Of a stretch of DNA of 64,000 nt, positions 11,648 to 24,576 are shown in pieces. The stretch is from Phocoena phocoena (lineage: Eukaryota; Chordata; Mammalia; Artiodactyla; Phocoenidae). The stretch's first letter is position 1; each line of letters begins with the position of its first letter. The stretch lies in NCBI RefSeq assembly GCF_963924675.1, contig NC_089232.1, forward strand, positions 52,700,759 through 52,764,758, given 5' to 3'. The position numbers were made by a program, and so were the translations under genes. The notes under the pieces were generated by a model. It was given only the letters and a program-made list of their open reading frames with translations. It searched no databases and had not been told where the DNA came from.

Positions 11648-12339
11648 TTGCCAGCTACCAAAACCACGTTGATTCAGGCTTCATTGGTAACTCCCCATTT
11701 CAGGTTTACTCACCTTTGTATTTGCTTTGTGATTTTGTATTGCTAGGTGAGTCTAAATTTCAGATACCAAGGAAGGAAGGAAATAATCCAGACCCATTGA
11801 TGTCTAAGAATTCAGATGTTTTCTAAAACACAGATGTAAAAGATGGGCCTTTATCAGCCTGGAATGTAAGTGGGAATGGGAAGCTGTCTGGACCAATAGG
11901 AAGAATTCCGCCTTCACCTGGGGCCATGCCTGGGTTAACCTACAACGAGTTGGGCAAAACTTTCTTTCTTTCTTTCTTCCTTCACTGTGTTATCCCTTCT
12001 GGAATGGCCTCTTCTGTAGTTCAGGCCTTTATTGCCCTAGTAGGCTCTGTGCTCTCCCCTCTCTAGATCAAAAAGAGGATGTGGGAAATCAATCATTTAT
12101 CCGCTAGTGCCTCTGCAAGTCACTGTGACCTACCTCCCAGGGCACCTGCATTTTAAAGCTCTGTCCTCTGATAAAGGGCCAGAGATCTTACCATAGGTGG
12201 ACTGACCAGGGCATTTTTTTGAACATAAGGAAGTAAAAATTCTCTACCGTAGCTATCAATAGTCTATCTATATAAGGCAGCCCGATTTAACTTTTGAGTT
12301 TTTCCAGTTTTTACAAAAAGAAACACAAAGTATGTGTGC
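11648..12339. other. Unrecognised intronic sequence
   Basis: No gene or repeat recognised apart from a short TTTC run near 11960. Confidence 0.5.
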
Positions 12340-12342
12340 ATG

Positions 12343-12371
<29 letters not shown>
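12340..12371. repeat. (CA)n microsatellite
   Basis: About 13 uninterrupted CA units following a TGCATGCATA stretch. Confidence 0.9.
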
Positions 12372-12373
<2 letters not shown>

Positions 12374-12508
12374 CTGAAAAACAAAATGGAATCTACCCAA
12401 TAAGATAACAATAGTTACTGGACTATATTATTTTTCAGGTCTTGTTCTAGGTGTAAATATTTTATGTTTAATCTTCAACACAAGCCCTCATTTTCCTTTC
12501 TTCCTCAC

Positions 12509-12948
12509 TGTATTAGTTTCCTAGGGCTGCCACAACAAAGAACCACAAACTGGGTGACTTAAAACAACAGAAATGCATTCTCTTGCAGTTCTAGAGACTG
12601 GAAGTCTGAAATTAAGGTGTTGGCAGGGCTGTGCTCTCTCCAAAGCCTCTAAAAGAGAACTATTCCTTGCCTCTTCTAGCTTCTGGTAGCCCCAGGTGCT
12701 CCTTGGCTGTGGCAGCATCATACCAACTCCTGAGTCCATCCTCACATAGCCATCTTCTCCCTGCGTCTGTCTTTGTGTCCAAATTCCCCCTTTATATAAG
12801 TATACCAATCATATTGGATTATATCTGCAAATATCCTACTTCCAAAGAAAGTCATATTCTGAGATACTAGGTCAATACCAAGGTATCCTGGGTTAGGAAT
12901 TTAACATACCTTAAATTGGGGGAGGGGGACACAATTCAACTCATAACA
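12509..12948 (-). mobile_element. MaLR solo LTR (MLT1-like), complete
   Basis: 440-bp LTR with TG...CA ends. The reversed sequence has the MaLR landmarks TTGAATTGTGTCCCC, TTTGCAGATATAATC, GTCACCCAGTTTGTGG and GCAGCCCTAGGAAACTAATAC. Near-matching 5-bp duplications (CTCAC at 12504-12508, CCCAC at 12949-12953) mark the insertion. No internal retroviral region is attached. Confidence 0.85.
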
Positions 12949-13089
12949 CCCACCTGTGAGAGAGTGATGACCTCAAGGTCCTACAAGGTCCTGGTCATAG
13001 CAACGTTCAGTTTCATTTCCTAGATTATCCTCAGCCAGGTGGAAGCACAGACTCAAATACCGTGAAGGAGTCTATGACATCAAAGATCA

Positions 13090-13400
13090 ACAGTGCTGTG
13101 CTTCTCTGTGGCTCCCTCTGCTTCAGACCTCTTCTTCCCAACTCTGCTCAACTCCTCCAAGGAGCTCAAGCACCTGACCCCAGGGAGCCTTCCCTGACCT
13201 CCCAGACCAGGTCAAAACCCCCTACTTCAGGATCTCTGCACACCATCTCTCTCTCCCTCATCGCCCTCATCACTGTTGCAATTTTCCATTTGTTTTGGGA
13301 TTATCTGATAGGTGTCTCTCTCCGCTATCCGACTGTGAGCACCTCCCTGCTTTGCTCACGGCTGTCTTCCTGACTCTTAGCACAGCTCTCGGCTCTCAGG
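13090..13400 (+). mobile_element. L2 LINE 3' fragment
   Basis: L2 3' pattern: GGAGCCTTCCCTGACCTCCCAG, a pyrimidine-rich region and GACTGTGAGCACCTCC, then CTTAGCACAG. Non-coding fossil. Confidence 0.65.
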
Positions 13401-16400
13401 GGGGGCTCAGACCTTAGTCCTCTGTCCTTGGAAAGAAAACTCAGCTAACCAGTTTACCTCAGCCCCAAGCAGCCTGGTTAGTTGAGGGCAGTCATTAGCC
13501 TTGTGACCTAAGCCTTCCACCTTCACAGGCTGGGCCCAGACTGCCTCCCCTCTCCAGCCCAGCCCATGGCTGGCAATCGCTGAGAACGAAAGGGCTCTCA
13601 CCCAGCGCTACCCCCTCAACTCCACAGCTCCCCGCACCCTGCATCCAGCCCTCATCAGTGTGGGAAACAAATGTCTTCATTCCCCAGTAGACACAAGAGG
13701 CGATATTGGCACTAGAGTTTCCCAGGGCCCTAAGGGGTGTTTCCACTTCACACCTTCCTCGGCGGCTGCCAGCCACACACGGTCTCCTCAAAGCCACTAC
13801 TTTCTGAGGATTTAATTTCGTACTTTTAACACCCTGCTCAACCCTGAACACCACACACACCTATATGCTTCTGAAATTCTCCAGGACCATCGAAAACACG
13901 GCGGGTTTCCTTGAGATCAGCTTTAAACAGTCACCATGGCTAAAGCAAGCTTGGCCTGTGTGTTGATGAGGACAGCAGAGCTATGCCTATAGTGACCCAG
14001 CACCGGGACTGGTCCTTCAGCCCCCATCAGCAGCCCCTGAACCTGAGGAACTCTGTGTGGTACCACGCAGGAAGGCCATGTGGCCATTCCTTCACTCTCA
14101 CTTTGTAACTCGTATCGCATTCACTCCCTCAGACAACCTTTACTGCGTTCTTACAGTGTCAACGGAACAATTTAAGACAACGGGATTGATAGAGGGAAAG
14201 AAAAAAAAACAGAGGTCCATTTTGTTCCTACCTTAGAGACGCTGGAGAGAGAGACAAGGAATCAGATAATGAGAAGACAGTGAGGTAAATGCCCCAACAG
14301 AGTTAAGTGCAAAAGGGCTACAGGGGGTGAGTTCTGGGGCTTTGGGGAAGCCCCTCCTCTGCCTGCAAAGGCCAGTAAGACAGGGAGGAGGGTGGGAGGG
14401 GGTGGGGGGCGTAGGGCAGAGCTTCCAAGCAGAGGCAAAGAATAAGATGTTATGGCAACAGCAAACCACACCACTTGCCTGTGGTGTAGGGTATCCAGTA
14501 AAAATAGAAATAGATGAAGCTAAAAAGATAAAACTGGGGGCAGTTCATAAAGGGTCTTATAATTAGCTGACAAGGCATAATTTGTTACCACTCCCTGGAC
14601 AATACATAAATCTTGACCTAAGACTGATGGTGAATTTTGAAGGTCATCGATGTTCATTCTCTCAAAAGGGGTGTCAGCACCTACTGCCTCTCTATATGAT
14701 GCCTGTTCGGTTCACCTCTACATGCACAACCAGATCCGAAGAAACCCAGAGGACTCCAGGCCACACAGCTGCCCTTGGTCGCCCTCGGGGGCTTCCTCAG
14801 ATTGGTGGGTTTTCCAGATGGATTCCTAAGCTCTGTGCATTTGCAATCATGCCCAGATACAAGAATTTGGATTTGAAAGATGGAATCTCATCCTTGTTGT
14901 TTCCTGCTCACATTGCCGACCTCTCTCCCCTCCTCTTCCGCTCTTTCCTCTTCCCTTCTCTCTTCCTCTATAATATTTTTTTTTTTTCCTGTGCTCACTG
15001 CTGTTTGCAACAGCTGCTGAATTTCACATATCTGGGAAGTCCATTAACGTGCTGTTTACTCGAGCACCGCATCGTTAGCAGAGATGTCGGGCAAAATCAA
15101 GGCTGTCACCTCCCCCACCCTCCCCCCAGGGAGCCATAGCCCCTCGCTGACTGGGGGGGAGGGGGGACACTCCCCCCAAACAGCCCCTTCCCTTCACTCC
15201 CAGCCCCCAACTGGACATTTCTGTTTTATATCAAGCCAGATTACATTAACTTTACTAAAATAAGATTCGAAATACAATTTGGGATTCTGGTAGAAAAAAG
15301 ATTCCATCAAATTCACCTACCCGTAATCTGGGCACTTAAATGTACATCTATGAAGTAGATAATCACACACAAAATCCTATTTTAACCTCTTGTCCAGAAG
15401 CTTGTCCACAAAATGAGTGGGGACTGTTCACATTTGTATGTGGCACCCAATGGAGCATGTGTGGAAGATAAAGCTAGCACAGGCTTGATGTCCACACCAA
15501 TCGCAGATGCCTGGAAACTGAAAATAAGTCTACAGGGAGATGACACACGCTCACAGCTCTTTGGAAACTGGTCTCTTTCTTCTGTCAAAAGGCTGCACTC
15601 CATTCACACTGGCTGAGAATGAAGTCCTCAAGAGTTTTAATGTTCTGAGTTTCTTTCAAGGTAGAAAGCGAATCCACACACAATTGAAGAAACTGGGGAC
15701 AAAGTTTACCTGCCTGCAGGAATATCTGGGTGCTGGTTCATCAACAAAAACCTCGCTGGGAATTGGGGTGGTGAGCTGGGCTGGGCTGGAAATTCATTCA
15801 GCCTGGAAATGGGACCCTCAAGGAAAGGGCAGGGCTTAGAAACAGGAAGCTCCTTCCGGCCAGCTCCTGGGAATGGAGGTAGGTGAGGTCCTTGGGCCTC
15901 CAGGTGAAGCTGGCACCTGCAGGAAGCCACCTAAGGCATGAGGTAACCAGGGCCAGAGTGAAAACAGGGGGCTGGAGATGTCCCGTACATGTGCCAACCA
16001 GTCCACACGGAGTAAAGAGCAGAAGCCTGCTCTATGTTGGACCCCAATTTCTTCACTTTCGGGGGGAGGTTCTGGTTGCCATTCCCACTCTGGTTTTGTT
16101 TTGTTTTGTCTGTTTGCTTTGGTTATTTCATTTTGTTTTTGACAGTAAAAGTCCTTATCTGTCCTGGTTAAACGAAGAAGAAAATGGATTTACACCCATA
16201 TTTTGGCCAAAACCAGTAGAGAAGCAGAACACCATTAGGAGGCAGAGAGGGCAACAATGTGAACCAGACCAGAGTTTTCCGAAGCTCAAAAAGAAAAGAA
16301 AAAAATCCTCAGGACCAGAGCCAAGAAGAATGTGGGCAGCCAGGAGGACGGGGCAAGGCCAGGGGTGACATTCCCCTCCCCACCTCCCAGGCCTTCCCAG

Positions 16401-17999
16401 GCAGAGCACCGGCTTTGCAAGGAGGAAGTGATCACTTGTCATCTTCACCAGAGCATTTCATTTTATATGGAGGCATCTTCCTGAGTATTAGAGTGAAATC
16501 CACCTTTGATCTCAGGGGATAATCCCCAGTATCACTACGGGCATGAATGGAAGAGCAGTCATAAAAGGACTTGCCTTCAGCTCTGTACCAAACATGGCCC
16601 TTTTTGGCAGGTACAGAAGCCAAGGGGGAAAGGACATTCAGAATAAAAAAGGAAGTGGGGTTCAGAGTTCCAGGGGGAGAACAGGAGATGTATGTCTAGG
16701 GAGCTGTGGTCACATGACCAAGCCGTGTCCTGAGCAATCACTGCCTGGTCGTCCTTACCTGCACAGGTAAGGGCATTAGCGCTCTTCAAGTTCTGTGATG
16801 AGTCTAGAAATGTAATGAGAGGTCTGATGCTGGAACATCACACACAGACCATGTGGAACAATCTGACAGTCAGCATTCTCTGCTTCCTGCGAGAAGATTC
16901 TAGCTGGGTGGGAAAACTGAGATCCAAGTTCTCAGGTCTGCACTCATCCCACCATCTTGGCAGCTCCCTGTCACACCTTTTGCTTATTCCAGACAAGGCT
17001 TAAATTTTTCAGAGAAAACGGAAAGAGGATGCCAAGTGGCTCCTTCCTCTGCCCTGTGGCCCTGTGACTTCTCTCCTGAGAGCAGTGGGAAGATGGAGAA
17101 GCAGAAGCAAACCCAAGACGGGAGATGGAGAAATCGAAGAAGGCCTCAGGAGAGCAAAGACACACAGAGCACTGCAACCAAAAGCCGAAACGTGAGGGCA
17201 GGAGGAGTGCGTGTACTTCGCTGCCTCCTGCCAAAATTCCCATAGGGATCTGGAAAAGCAAGGTGTCTCTTTTGTGGCCCCAGCAAATCTACTGCAAGGA
17301 ACTGCAGCTGATATTTAACAGGGCCCCCCCAAAAGCCTTTTCCATAATTTAAAAAGTAATTATTTTAACCACTGATGTGTATAATAAACTCTTGTCAGCC
17401 CGACATTAAAATCTGTTTCTTTTCTCTGCTGCCTACCCCCTTCCCCACAAAGCCCTTGCTGCCCACGAGCGTGGCACATGTTCTATTATTGCTATTTTAG
17501 GATTTCTTCAAGGAGCTCTGTGATGGGTAGTTATTTCATTAAGTGGTGGTGCATTTATCTAACACACACGCCATCTCCCCGCAGGAGAGGTGAGAAAGAC
17601 TGCTACGCAATCGGCCTCTCCACCTCCGGTCTGGGATTGGGTTCTCTTCTGGGAGTGGTGATGGTTTCAGAAAACTCATTGTGGGAATAGGAAACATCCG
17701 AAGAAGAATGTTGTCGAGATCCTCAGAGGCTAAGGGCAAAAGACCAATGTTGAGGGGGAAAAAAAAAGAAAAGGAAAATTGAAAAACAGGTTTTTCCCCT
17801 CAAGCTTTACAGTAACCTACATTCTGCAGTTTGGAGGAATGAACCCAAGCTCCTGGGGGATGTTTCCTAACAGAGAGAGGAGAAACAGGAAGGAGGAAGT
17901 GCCCTTCCTGTAGGTGAGTTCCACAAGGGCAGGGAACACAGCCAACACATCTTTCATGAGCCGGTTAGCTCTACACAGCCAAAGTGAAGTAGACAGGAG
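13401..17999. other. Repeat-poor intronic block
   Basis: About 4.6 kb with no recognisable transposon of useful length, the longest such block on the left half of the window. Small low-complexity patches: A-run near 14201-14211, T-run at 14974-14987, (TTTTG)n at 16092-16109. Frames of 120-185 codons here have no recognisable domain. Such blocks in long introns sometimes contain regulatory elements, but none is identified. Confidence 0.5.
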
Positions 18000-18537
18000 A
18001 GGCAATTCTTTCTCCAAAACACTGACTTGCCCATGTGACCCCTACTCTATAATGTTCAGTAGCTCCCACTCACTCTCAGGAAAAAGTCCACACTCTTCAG
18101 CCTTATACTCAAAGCCCTCCAAACTCCAGCCTCCTTCCTATCCGATCACATTCACTCCCAGATACAGTCCCCTCTAGTCTCGCCAGTCTTTTCCTTGTCT
18201 CATGGACACGCCACGTTGTTTCCAGCACGTTGACCATCAACCTGGGATGCTACTGCATTTCTTACCGATCTATGCAATCAACCCATCATTCACAGTCCCA
18301 CTCTTGTCTTCCACGAAGCCCTTCTCAACCACTCCAGCCAACACCGACCTTGCTTCTCCTTTCTGAACCACAACACTAGCACACATGCAATTCTCAGGGA
18401 ACTCTTGTCTCCTCTACCAGCGTAGCACAGGCTCTAAGTCCCATGGAAGTCCATGAAGGCAGGGAACCCATCCCTCTTTTATCTGGAAGCACTTAGCACA
18501 GGGCTGGACTGACTGATGCCTTTGGTAAATATAAGCA
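18000..18537 (+). mobile_element. L2 LINE 3' fragment
   Basis: AAAAGTCCACACTCTTCAGC, CAAAGCCCTCCAAACTCCAGCC, GAAGTCCATGAAGGCAGGGAACCC and TTAGCACAGGGCTGG follow L2 3'-end order. Confidence 0.7.
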
Positions 18538-19640
18538 CGGCAAGGGGTTGAGGTCATTCACTTCAGGCTTCCTAACCCCACCCCCACTCTCCTGCCCATT
18601 TCCTGGATCCAGATCCAGATCCAGAAATTCAGATCTAGAGAGAGGTAGGGTGAGGAGAAAAGCATAGTAGTTCCTCTGGATGGTGACAGAGGGAAAATGG
18701 CTATTTCTAGGTCAGGCTCCTATAGCAATTTTGTTTACCCAGATGACACATTAGTTCTTGGGTCAGAGAAAGACTGTCTAGGATGGCGGAGCTGTCCCTT
18801 AGTTTGGGAAACGGCCATAAAATGACAAAGTTAGACACTCTCTGAGGAAGTTACTGGAGCTGGGTGTGACCCTTCAGTCCCCGTGGCGGTGGAGTGCAAC
18901 AGAGGCCAATAATCACAAAATTCTGTGTCCACAGGTCAACTAGTCCATTCTCTAGTCTTCAGGGAGCCCCCCACAAGAATGATGCTCATGGATTAAAAAT
19001 CCCCACAAGGTTCACACTGCAGTCACACCATGACTCCTTACACTGTTCTCAAAATTCCCTTGAGAGTCTCAATTAAACTTCTCCTTCTCTCCCGGCTACA
19101 CACCCCACAGCCTGCCGGCTTTTCCAGAACTCAGTTCACCAACTAATGGTCCGCTTTTCTATCTTCCTGACTGACTATTCCTTCTTTTTACTCTGCTTCT
19201 TCAGGTGACCTGCCTTCTCTCTTCATCCTGCCAAGAAGTGACAGTCTACTCTTCTCTCCTTTTCAAGAATGACAGTCCACCCTCGCTGCCACATCTCCCG
19301 CTCATCTCCTCAACCTCTTGCAATTCAGATTCTGCCCCCATCACTTCACTGAGAGGGTTTTCTCCCAATCAGCCTTCAGACAGAACACCAGCTGTCAGCT
19401 CTGACAGTCTCCTTAGTTTCCAGTCTTCTCGGCTAACGCAAGGCCGCTGCAGCCCTGCTGGGTGTACTCTCTCCTCTAAACTCTCCACTCCCTCCCTGCC
19501 TTTCGACCTGCACTGTCTCTTACCCCTGTCCATCCCCCGGGCATTCCCCAAGGCTTGGGCTTTGCCCCTCTGCTCTGCTGCCTCTGTCCCCTCTCTCTCC
19601 AGGTCACTTCATCTACTCCTATGATTCCAGCTAGCATGCT
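18538..19640. other. Unrecognised to L2-like pyrimidine-rich sequence
   Basis: 18.54-19.1 kb shows nothing recognised. From about 19.1 kb the pyrimidine-rich composition resembles diverged L2, but landmarks become clear only after 19.64 kb. The 139-codon frame at 19205-19624 is a compositional artefact. Confidence 0.4.
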
Positions 19641-20590
19641 GGCATTCTCACCTCCAACCTGGACCACTTCCTCCGGAGTGCTAATCTCAAGTTTCAGAAT
19701 CTGTGCTGAGCCTCTACACCTAGAGCTACAATGACCTCAAACTCAGCGTATTTACAAACAAACTTATTATCTTCCCTTTCAAATGTGCTTTCTTCCTGAG
19801 CTCTCCCTCCTGTCGAAAGGCATCACCCTCCTCCCAGTCAATCCCACCATTAGTCTGAGGGTCAGCTCTCCCCTGACCATCTCCCCCTACCCGTCCATTG
19901 CCACCTTCCACCAACTCCCCAGCCCCCAGCCCACTCCTCATAATCTGTCCCTGACCTCTCACCCCACCACCATTTCCAAGTTCAGGTCCTCCAGAGCTGC
20001 CTGGGTCTCCTATAGAATCTCCCAACTGGCCTCCAGTCTCCAGATCTCCAATCCTGCCCTCACATTTCTGCCGGAAGCATCTTTCTTCGCAGGTCTAACC
20101 AAGTGTGCTTTCATAACTTTGCTCACACTTGGTTTATTTATTTATTTATTTGGCTGCGTCAGGTCTTAGTTGTGGCTCACCAGCTCCTTAGTTGTGGCAT
20201 GCGAAATCTTAGTTGCAGCACGCAAACTCTTAGTTGCAGCATGCATGTTGGGATCTAGTTCCCAGACCAGAGATCGAACCCAGGCCCCCTTCATTGGGAG
20301 CGCAGAGTCTTAACCACTGTGCCACCAGGGAAATCCCTGCTTACTCTCAGTTTGAAATGCCCTTCACTGCCTACTTCTCTAGAACTAAATCCCATCCTTC
20401 AAGGGAAAACTCCTCCACAGAGCCTTTATAACTTAACCATTCCACATCATGCCATAGGTGCATGTTTGGTATTGGGAGTATGTGTATCCTTCCTTGGACT
20501 CTTACAACACAGTGCTTGGGGCTCTTATAGCACTGATTTCACCATCCTTTTCCATCAGTTTCCCTCATGAATTGGAAGGTACCTAAGGAC
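19640..20590 (+). mobile_element. L2 LINE fragment interrupted by a SINE
   Basis: CAACCTGGACCACTTC...CAATGACCTCAAACTCAG...TTATTATCTTCCC...CCTCCAGTCTCCAGATCTCCAATCC before the SINE, and GAAATGCCCTTCACTGCC...CATCCTTCAAGGG...CTCCTCCACAGAGCC after it, keep L2 consensus order. The SINE (20130-20337) therefore inserted into an existing L2. Confidence 0.75.
20130..20337 (-). mobile_element. CHR-type SINE (older subfamily), shortened
   Basis: Reversed SINE: (TTTA)n tail, GGCTGCGTCAGGTCTTAG, repeated TTAGTTGCAGCA units, CAGAGATCGAACCCAGG and CACTGTGCCACCAGGGAAATCCC. Probable duplication TGCTCACACT / TGCTTACTCT flanks it (8 of 10 bases). Confidence 0.85.
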
Positions 20591-20601
20591 AGGTGGGGTT
20601 G

Positions 20602-21022
20602 TGGGTTGAATTGTGTCCCCCAAAAAGGTATGTTGAAGTTCTAAGTCCTCACACCTGTGAATGTGACCTTATTTGGAAATAGAGCCTTTGCAGATGTAAT
20701 CAGGTGAAGATGAGGTCATTAGGGTGGGCCCTTTATCCAATGACTGTTGTCCTTATAAGAAGAGAAGACAGAGGGAGGGAGACAGCCATGTTAAAGACAG
20801 AGCCAGAGCCTGGAGTTCTGCTGACACAAGCCGAGTAAAGCCTGGGGCTACCAGAAGCTGAACGAGGAAGGATTCCCCTCCAGGCTTTAGAGGAAGCATG
20901 GGCCAGCCAACACCTTGATTTCAGACTTGTAGCTTGCAGAACCTTGAGAGAATACACTTCTGTTGTTGTAAGCCACCCAGTTTGTGGTACTTTGTTGCCG
21001 GCAGCCCTGGGAAACTAACACA
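20602..21022 (+). mobile_element. MaLR solo LTR (MLT1-like), complete with 5-bp duplication
   Basis: 421-bp LTR beginning TGGGTTGAATTGTGTCCCC and ending GGGAAACTAACACA, with interior landmarks TTTGCAGATGTAATCAGG, TTATAAGAAGAG and AAGCCACCCAGTTTGTGGTAC. It is bounded by a perfect 5-bp duplication GGTTG (20597-20601 and 21023-21027). No internal region. Confidence 0.9.
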
Positions 21023-21027
21023 GGTTG

Positions 21028-22984
21028 GAACTACATCTTAATTTCTCTTTGTGAACTCTCAGTATCCATAGAGTCCTTGAAACTCATTAACATCCCGTGA
21101 ATTCATGAACAAAAATGAACCACGCACACCAAGGAACTCTGGCCACGAATGCAGAGTTTTCTAAAAATGAATCCCTTAAACTTGAATGTATATACATACT
21201 TAAACTATAATTTCCTAAGACAGAATTACTGACCCATAATCACTAGAACCTCAGCTCTGTGTTTTGTGTCCAGAAAGCAAAAGAGATGGGCTGAGTTTAA
21301 GCTACCTGTACCCTCTTCACCTGGCCTCCCCATACCTCATGGAAATGTGGGCAAAGCAGCTGGCGGGGCCTGCAGGTGTCCTCCAAGGGAGAGCAAGGCC
21401 ACCCTCTGTGCAAAGCTGTGACCTTGGACTCATTAGCACAGGGCCCTGTTCCACTAAGCTAATGACCTCAAATACCAGCCAGCAGAAACAAGACTCACTA
21501 AAAGGGGCATGGGGAGTGGAGGCTGATAAGGACAGCGGCTCTCTTCACATGCAAAGTGAAGCAGAGTGTAATTATCAAGATGTCCATGCTGACACCAAAA
21601 TGCTTGCAATTCAGCCAAGTGGACCCTTGAACCAAAGGCCTTTGGGAATGAACAGGGTGGGGAGAAGGTGGCTGAATTCGCCCAAGAATGAGTTTTTTCT
21701 CTTTTCTCTTTCTTGAACACTGAAAGCCAACATGCTGGGGGCGTTCCAGAAAAACCTCTGAATGGAAAGAGGGGAAACACTCTCTTAGCTTGTGTCACTC
21801 CGTCTGTGTGTCTCCACTGGTGTGGTGGCCATAAATAAGGCTCATGAGTCACACTGAAAACCCACAACCTCTCTGGAGACACAGCAGAGCAGCGGCAGGT
21901 GTGCCCAGCCCTGTTCCTGTAAGGAAACAAAGCCTGGGGGGGTGTGTGGCAAGACGACCACCCCCTGCCCCACAAATGCAAATGGTCCATTCTTCCCTGC
22001 CCGGCTTAGAAAGGGGAACTGCCCAGCCTGGCCACGGACGGACACAGCTCGCTGGTTTCCAGAAGCCCCCTCTCAGGCCTGGTTACAGCCTGTAGATCTT
22101 CAGTCCTAAAAACTCAGTGTTCCCCACGTGTGTGATTTTAAATAAAACAAATACTAAGCCATAAGAGGAGGAAGTCCAACAAAGTTCAGGCTTTTCCCAT
22201 GATGACTACTTTGAAGGTTTTTGGTAAATACTAAACATAAAATTCTTTCCAAGATAAATGTGCTGTGTCCCCACTCTGCCGGCACTTCATCTGCCTGGGG
22301 CTAGTTGAGCAGGGCCCACACTGCCACTGTCACTTGTGCTGCAGCTTGGGAGCACCTGGGCAGTCCACGATCGCCTTTCCACTGTCCCCTCTGCAACCCT
22401 GAGAGTGCAGGAGTCTCTTCACTCAGTCATTAGATACAGAGGGAAAATCACGCCACCCTCTACCTCCCTAACTGTGAACTCCCTTACTTCGGTCTCCCAC
22501 ACCATGTGCTCAGCCCTCTCTTTGAGAGGTTCTTCGGCAACCCCAAATTCTTCTTTTAATTTTCTGAAATGCAAAATCTCTAACAGGTATTTATCATTTT
22601 AAAAGGCAGTGAAGTTTTGGTCTCAAATCTGATTTACCCATTTACTAATGAATGACCCAACTGTCAACAGGGGTTCTCACTTGGGTAAAAATGACAGTGC
22701 AGGAGGCCCACCCTGTGGGAATCAACATGCTTCCTCTATCTCCCGCCTCCGCTGATGTAAGGACTAGAGTTTCATCTGTCGCCTCACTATATACGCACCT
22801 GTGGTCAAGGACTGATAACAGGTGGGCTTTTATCTCCCAAGAGGAGCAGTACATGTGATTTGTAACAGCTATCTTTTTTTTTCTTACTCAGATATCTTTT
22901 CACCAAGATGTTAAAGCCATAGGAATTTAGAGATATAGGTAGTCGAAGGAAAGATCTATGAATATAAACTGACTCTTCATCAAC
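21028..22984. other. Unrecognised intronic sequence
   Basis: No gene or clear repeat. The region 21.8-22.1 kb is somewhat GC-rich but not a CpG island. Frames up to 178 codons on opposite strands overlap and show no recognisable domain. Confidence 0.5.
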
Positions 22985-23340
22985 AAGACATTAGTTAAAC
23001 TAATGACTGAACTATGGATTTTCATACTGTAGAGTCTTTAAAAGGAAGAAAGTAGATGGAGCCTATAGTTAACAATTCCCAAAATTGTAAAAAGTTTGCA
23101 AAATGGTTACGTAAAAAAGACAAGAAGCAGGACAGTATGTATGACAATTATCCCATTCATTCTCAAGAGATATATACATAATACGCCTATAGAATATTTT
23201 TGGAAGGATACACAAGGAGCTAGTATAATGGTTGCCTCTGCAGAGGGAGCTGGTAGTCTGGGATAAGGGGTAAGGTCATTTTTCGCCACCTGCCTTTTTA
23301 CTGTTTGAACTCTTTACAAAGTATATTTATTAAATCTTTT
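22985..23340 (+). mobile_element. Old L1M-like 3'-UTR fragment
   Basis: ATGGATTTTCATACTG, then GAATATTTTTGGAAGGATACACAAGGAGC and GGTTGCCTCTGCAGAGGGAGCTGG form a motif series I associate with old L1 3' ends, ending in an A/T-rich tail. Family not assigned. Confidence 0.5.
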
Positions 23341-24576
23341 TAAATATTATACATATATAAATGTATAAACACAAATAAAGCATAGATTACACACTTTTTA
23401 TTTTTAACAGGGAGAGAGACCTTGAAACTGTCTAATACCTTCATTTCAACAATGAGGAAACCGAGGTCCAGAAAATGGCCTGAGGGTGGCTGGAGGCTGG
23501 ACCTCTGGCCCTTCAGTTCTCGCTGCTCTTCCACAGCACTTCCGTATTCATGGCCCTGTTCCAGTTGCCCAGGGTTACCTGAAATCTACTCCCCAGGTAA
23601 ATGAGGCGTCACTGCTGTTTGTTTTATTTATATGACATGCTTAAAACAGGGAATCTGTGATCTAGATTTTCTTTTAAATCAAATTCTATTCCCAAGATGC
23701 TACAAGTTGTGCTTAAATCTCTCCCTTCATGAAAAGCAAAGAAATGATCCCTAACTCATTCACGTTTCTTTCACCCTGTTTTTCTCGTATGAGGTTTGCT
23801 CTAAACAGAGCAGGCAGATGGCTCATCTGTGCCTGCAACATTTGGTTCATTTTCCTTGTGTTCTTAAGGTTCTGGCCACATCAGTGAGATCTGCTTTGAA
23901 ACATGAGCTCCCAAAAGGTCATCACCAATTCGCTTATGTTGTTGATGCTCAACTGTTGAATTTTGCTTCATGCAGGCATTTCAGAAGCCTTCTGATACGA
24001 CAGTCTCTTCAGCTAATGCCCTTGACCCCAGGCCCAAGGTACATTTGCTATCAGTGCAATTTATAAAACGATCATAACACATCACTACAGTGTATTCTTC
24101 CAATCAGATAGGAAGCTCTATTTGAAATCCTGTTCCCCGTGCCTTATTTTTCTTGACTTAACCAATGCTCTAGCTGAAGTGTTACATAAGTCAGAGAGTT
24201 TCTAAATGCTTGGTCTCTTTCAAGAAACCCACAAAATCAACACAATCATTTGGTGGTTTAGGCGTTTGCCATTAAGAAAGCCCAGACCGATGCTCTATTT
24301 TTTATGCATAATGTATTCATCCAAGTTAAATTCTCTTTGTTTTGGTGAATTCTAGCCTCTGCTGTTTATGAACTCCCAGAATGGCTTTTTTTTAGGCCTT
24401 ATTTGGGGGTTAAGGGAAAAAAAACAAGGAAATATAACAAGGTATTTTAAAATGATATTTTAAAGAAGAAAAGAGATTAAAATCAAAGTTTGAGCATCCA
24501 TGAATTTCAGCTTAACTTCTTCTAGTATATATCCTTTTCTGGACAGATATGAGCTATAACGTCTTATTCTAGGACT
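23341..24576. other. Unrecognised intronic sequence
   Basis: AT-rich. A weak reversed MIR-like patch may lie at 23435-23530 (CAACAATGAGGAAACCGAGG). Nothing else recognised. Confidence 0.5.

Noticed and set aside
14582..15139. 185-codon frame on the plus strand
   Set aside because: No recognisable domain, composition typical of intron with a T-run, and no splice or promoter context that singles it out.
19205..19624. 139-codon serine/leucine/proline-rich frame
   Set aside because: Pyrimidine-rich, possibly L2-derived sequence; low-complexity composition and no recognisable domain.
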